A DNA stretch of 33,176 nucleotides from Betaproteobacteria bacterium UBA3031. Its GTDB lineage: Bacteria > Pseudomonadota > Gammaproteobacteria > Burkholderiales > Eutrophovitaceae. The notes under the pieces are model-generated. The model worked only from the letters and a program-made list of their open reading frames with translations, did no database searches and had not been told where the DNA came from. The position numbers were made by a program, and so were the translations under genes. The stretch is taken from positions 1 to 33,176 of the forward strand of contig DFDI01000036.1 in the NCBI GenBank assembly GCA_002367635.1, in the 5' to 3' direction. Of the stretch, positions 32,593 to 33,176 are shown piece by piece; within the stretch, counting starts at the first letter, position 1, and each line of letters begins with the position of its first letter.

Positions 32593-33063
32593 TTGCAAAA
32601 ATTTGAGACACAATCCCTTGAGGACGTTAATGGTGATGGGTTAAAGGTTGGCATCGTCATCGGACAGTTCAATAAGGATGTTGCGGAAGCGATGCGCTCG
32701 GCCTGCGGCGAACAGCTAGTGAACTTGGGCGTGAGTCCTGACGATATTGCATATGCTGAGGTTTCCGGTGCGCTGGAAATCCCCATCGTTTTGGATGCTA
32801 TGGCAAAAACGGGCAACTTCGATGCGTTAATCGCTCTCGGGTCGGTAATTCGAGGAGAGACATATCATTTTGAGGTGGTTTCAAACGAATCTGCGAGGGG
32901 GATTATGACGGTTCAGTTGGACACGGGCATTCCGATTGCCAATGGGATTCTTACGTGTGAAAACATGAATCAGATAACTGAGCGTATGGAGCAAAAATCA
33001 AAAGAATGTGCTGATGTGGCCATTGGTATGGTGCGGCTACTGGATCTAATTTATGAAAGGTAG
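32593..33063 (+). CDS. ribH: 6,7-dimethyl-8-ribityllumazine synthase
   Basis: Condenses the RibD/phosphatase product with the RibB product to give the lumazine used by riboflavin synthase; usually an icosahedral or pentameric shell. Visible are IVIGQFNKDVAEAM at the substrate pocket, SGALEIPIV, the ALGSVIRGETYHFEVVSN region with the catalytic His, and IPIANGILTCEN. The 156 residues are normal. The start is a TTG with a good AAGGAG site. The end overlaps the start of nusB by 11 bases, an arrangement common in Proteobacteria. Confidence 0.95.
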   Translation: MQKFETQSLEDVNGDGLKVGIVIGQFNKDVAEAMRSACGEQLVNLGVSPDDIAYAEVSGALEIPIVLDAMAKTGNFDALIALGSVIRGETYHFEVVSNESARGIMTVQLDTGIPIANGILTCENMNQITERMEQKSKECADVAIGMVRLLDLIYER

Positions 33064-33176
33064 TCGGCGATTCGCTCGGGTATTAGCTGTGAAAGGCTTG
33101 TATCACTGGCAGGTAAATGAAGTGGCGGTCGAGAAGATCATCGAGGTTTTAATAACTGAGGAAGAATATCCGAAGG
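33053..33176 (+). CDS. nusB: Transcription antitermination factor NusB, N-terminal part
   Basis: The first 41 codons of a gene cut off by the window end. MKGSRRFARVLAVKGLYHWQ has the arginine-rich start and the R-x-x-A-x-x-x-A-x-x-x-L-Y-x-W-Q pattern of NusB, which binds boxA RNA with NusE/S10 in rRNA transcription. The place directly after ribH, with an 11-base overlap, is the usual one. The remaining two thirds of the gene are outside the window. Confidence 0.88.
   Translation, partial: MKGSRRFARVLAVKGLYHWQVNEVAVEKIIEVLITEEEYPK

Noticed and set aside
1..33176. Mobile elements, CRISPR arrays, tRNA or rRNA genes
   Set aside because: No transposase or integrase frame, no regularly spaced repeats and no tRNA-like or rRNA segment was seen on either strand.

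Overview
The window looks like chromosome of a free-living, probably aquatic Betaproteobacterium (Burkholderiales in the broad sense). The basis is the order glyA-nrdR-ribD-ribE-ribBX-ribH-nusB, adjacent parE and parC, a winged-helix protein with a tail I associate with Betaproteobacteria, and a mix of oxidative and catabolic enzymes. This assignment is inference from gene content; there is no rRNA here to confirm it. Base composition is moderate, with AT-rich gaps. I see no insertion sequence, prophage, CRISPR array or tRNA, and genes are tightly packed with several 1-11 bp overlaps.

Layout. 200-1939: ilvD (branched-chain amino acid synthesis), closed by a long perfect hairpin that also contains the stop codon of the opposing small gene. 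1930-2884 (minus): a secreted RraA-like protein and a YdcH-like small protein. 2980-3292 (minus): not protein coding; it appears to hold two tandem small RNAs. Each shows a 7-bp stem with a CU-rich anti-Shine-Dalgarno loop, then an intrinsic terminator, with a good sigma70-type promoter in front. This is the most interesting part of the window. 3419-4384: a LysR regulator whose promoter lies back to back with that of the second small RNA and contains a tandem GACAAATA repeat. 4517-9382: topoisomerase IV, parE and parC, with a secreted DUF3859-like gene wedged between them.

9433-15961: assorted housekeeping and accessory genes: two DUF1330 proteins, a nitronate monooxygenase-like flavoprotein, a voltage-gated potassium channel with a C-terminal zinc ribbon, a lipoprotein, a winged-helix protein, an RbgA/YlqF GTPase, an MFS exporter and a DUF1499 membrane protein. 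15984-25506: metabolism and transport: a GMC oxidoreductase, an NhaP2-type antiporter, a PcaF-like thiolase converging on an M61 peptidase that is coupled to an epoxide-hydrolase-like enzyme, an unrecognised secreted protein and a GNAT acetyltransferase.

25580-27858 (minus): the CstA-type (pyruvate/peptide) transporter with its small YbdD/YjiX partner, a 58-residue gene that is easily missed. 28020-33176: the one-carbon/riboflavin cluster glyA, nrdR, ribD, ribE, ribBX, ribH and the start of nusB. The second half of the RibB protein has lost the GTP cyclohydrolase II zinc site, so a separate ribA is expected elsewhere. Many starts are non-ATG (GTG for lysR, MFS, rbgA, ribD; TTG for the RraA-like gene and ribH).
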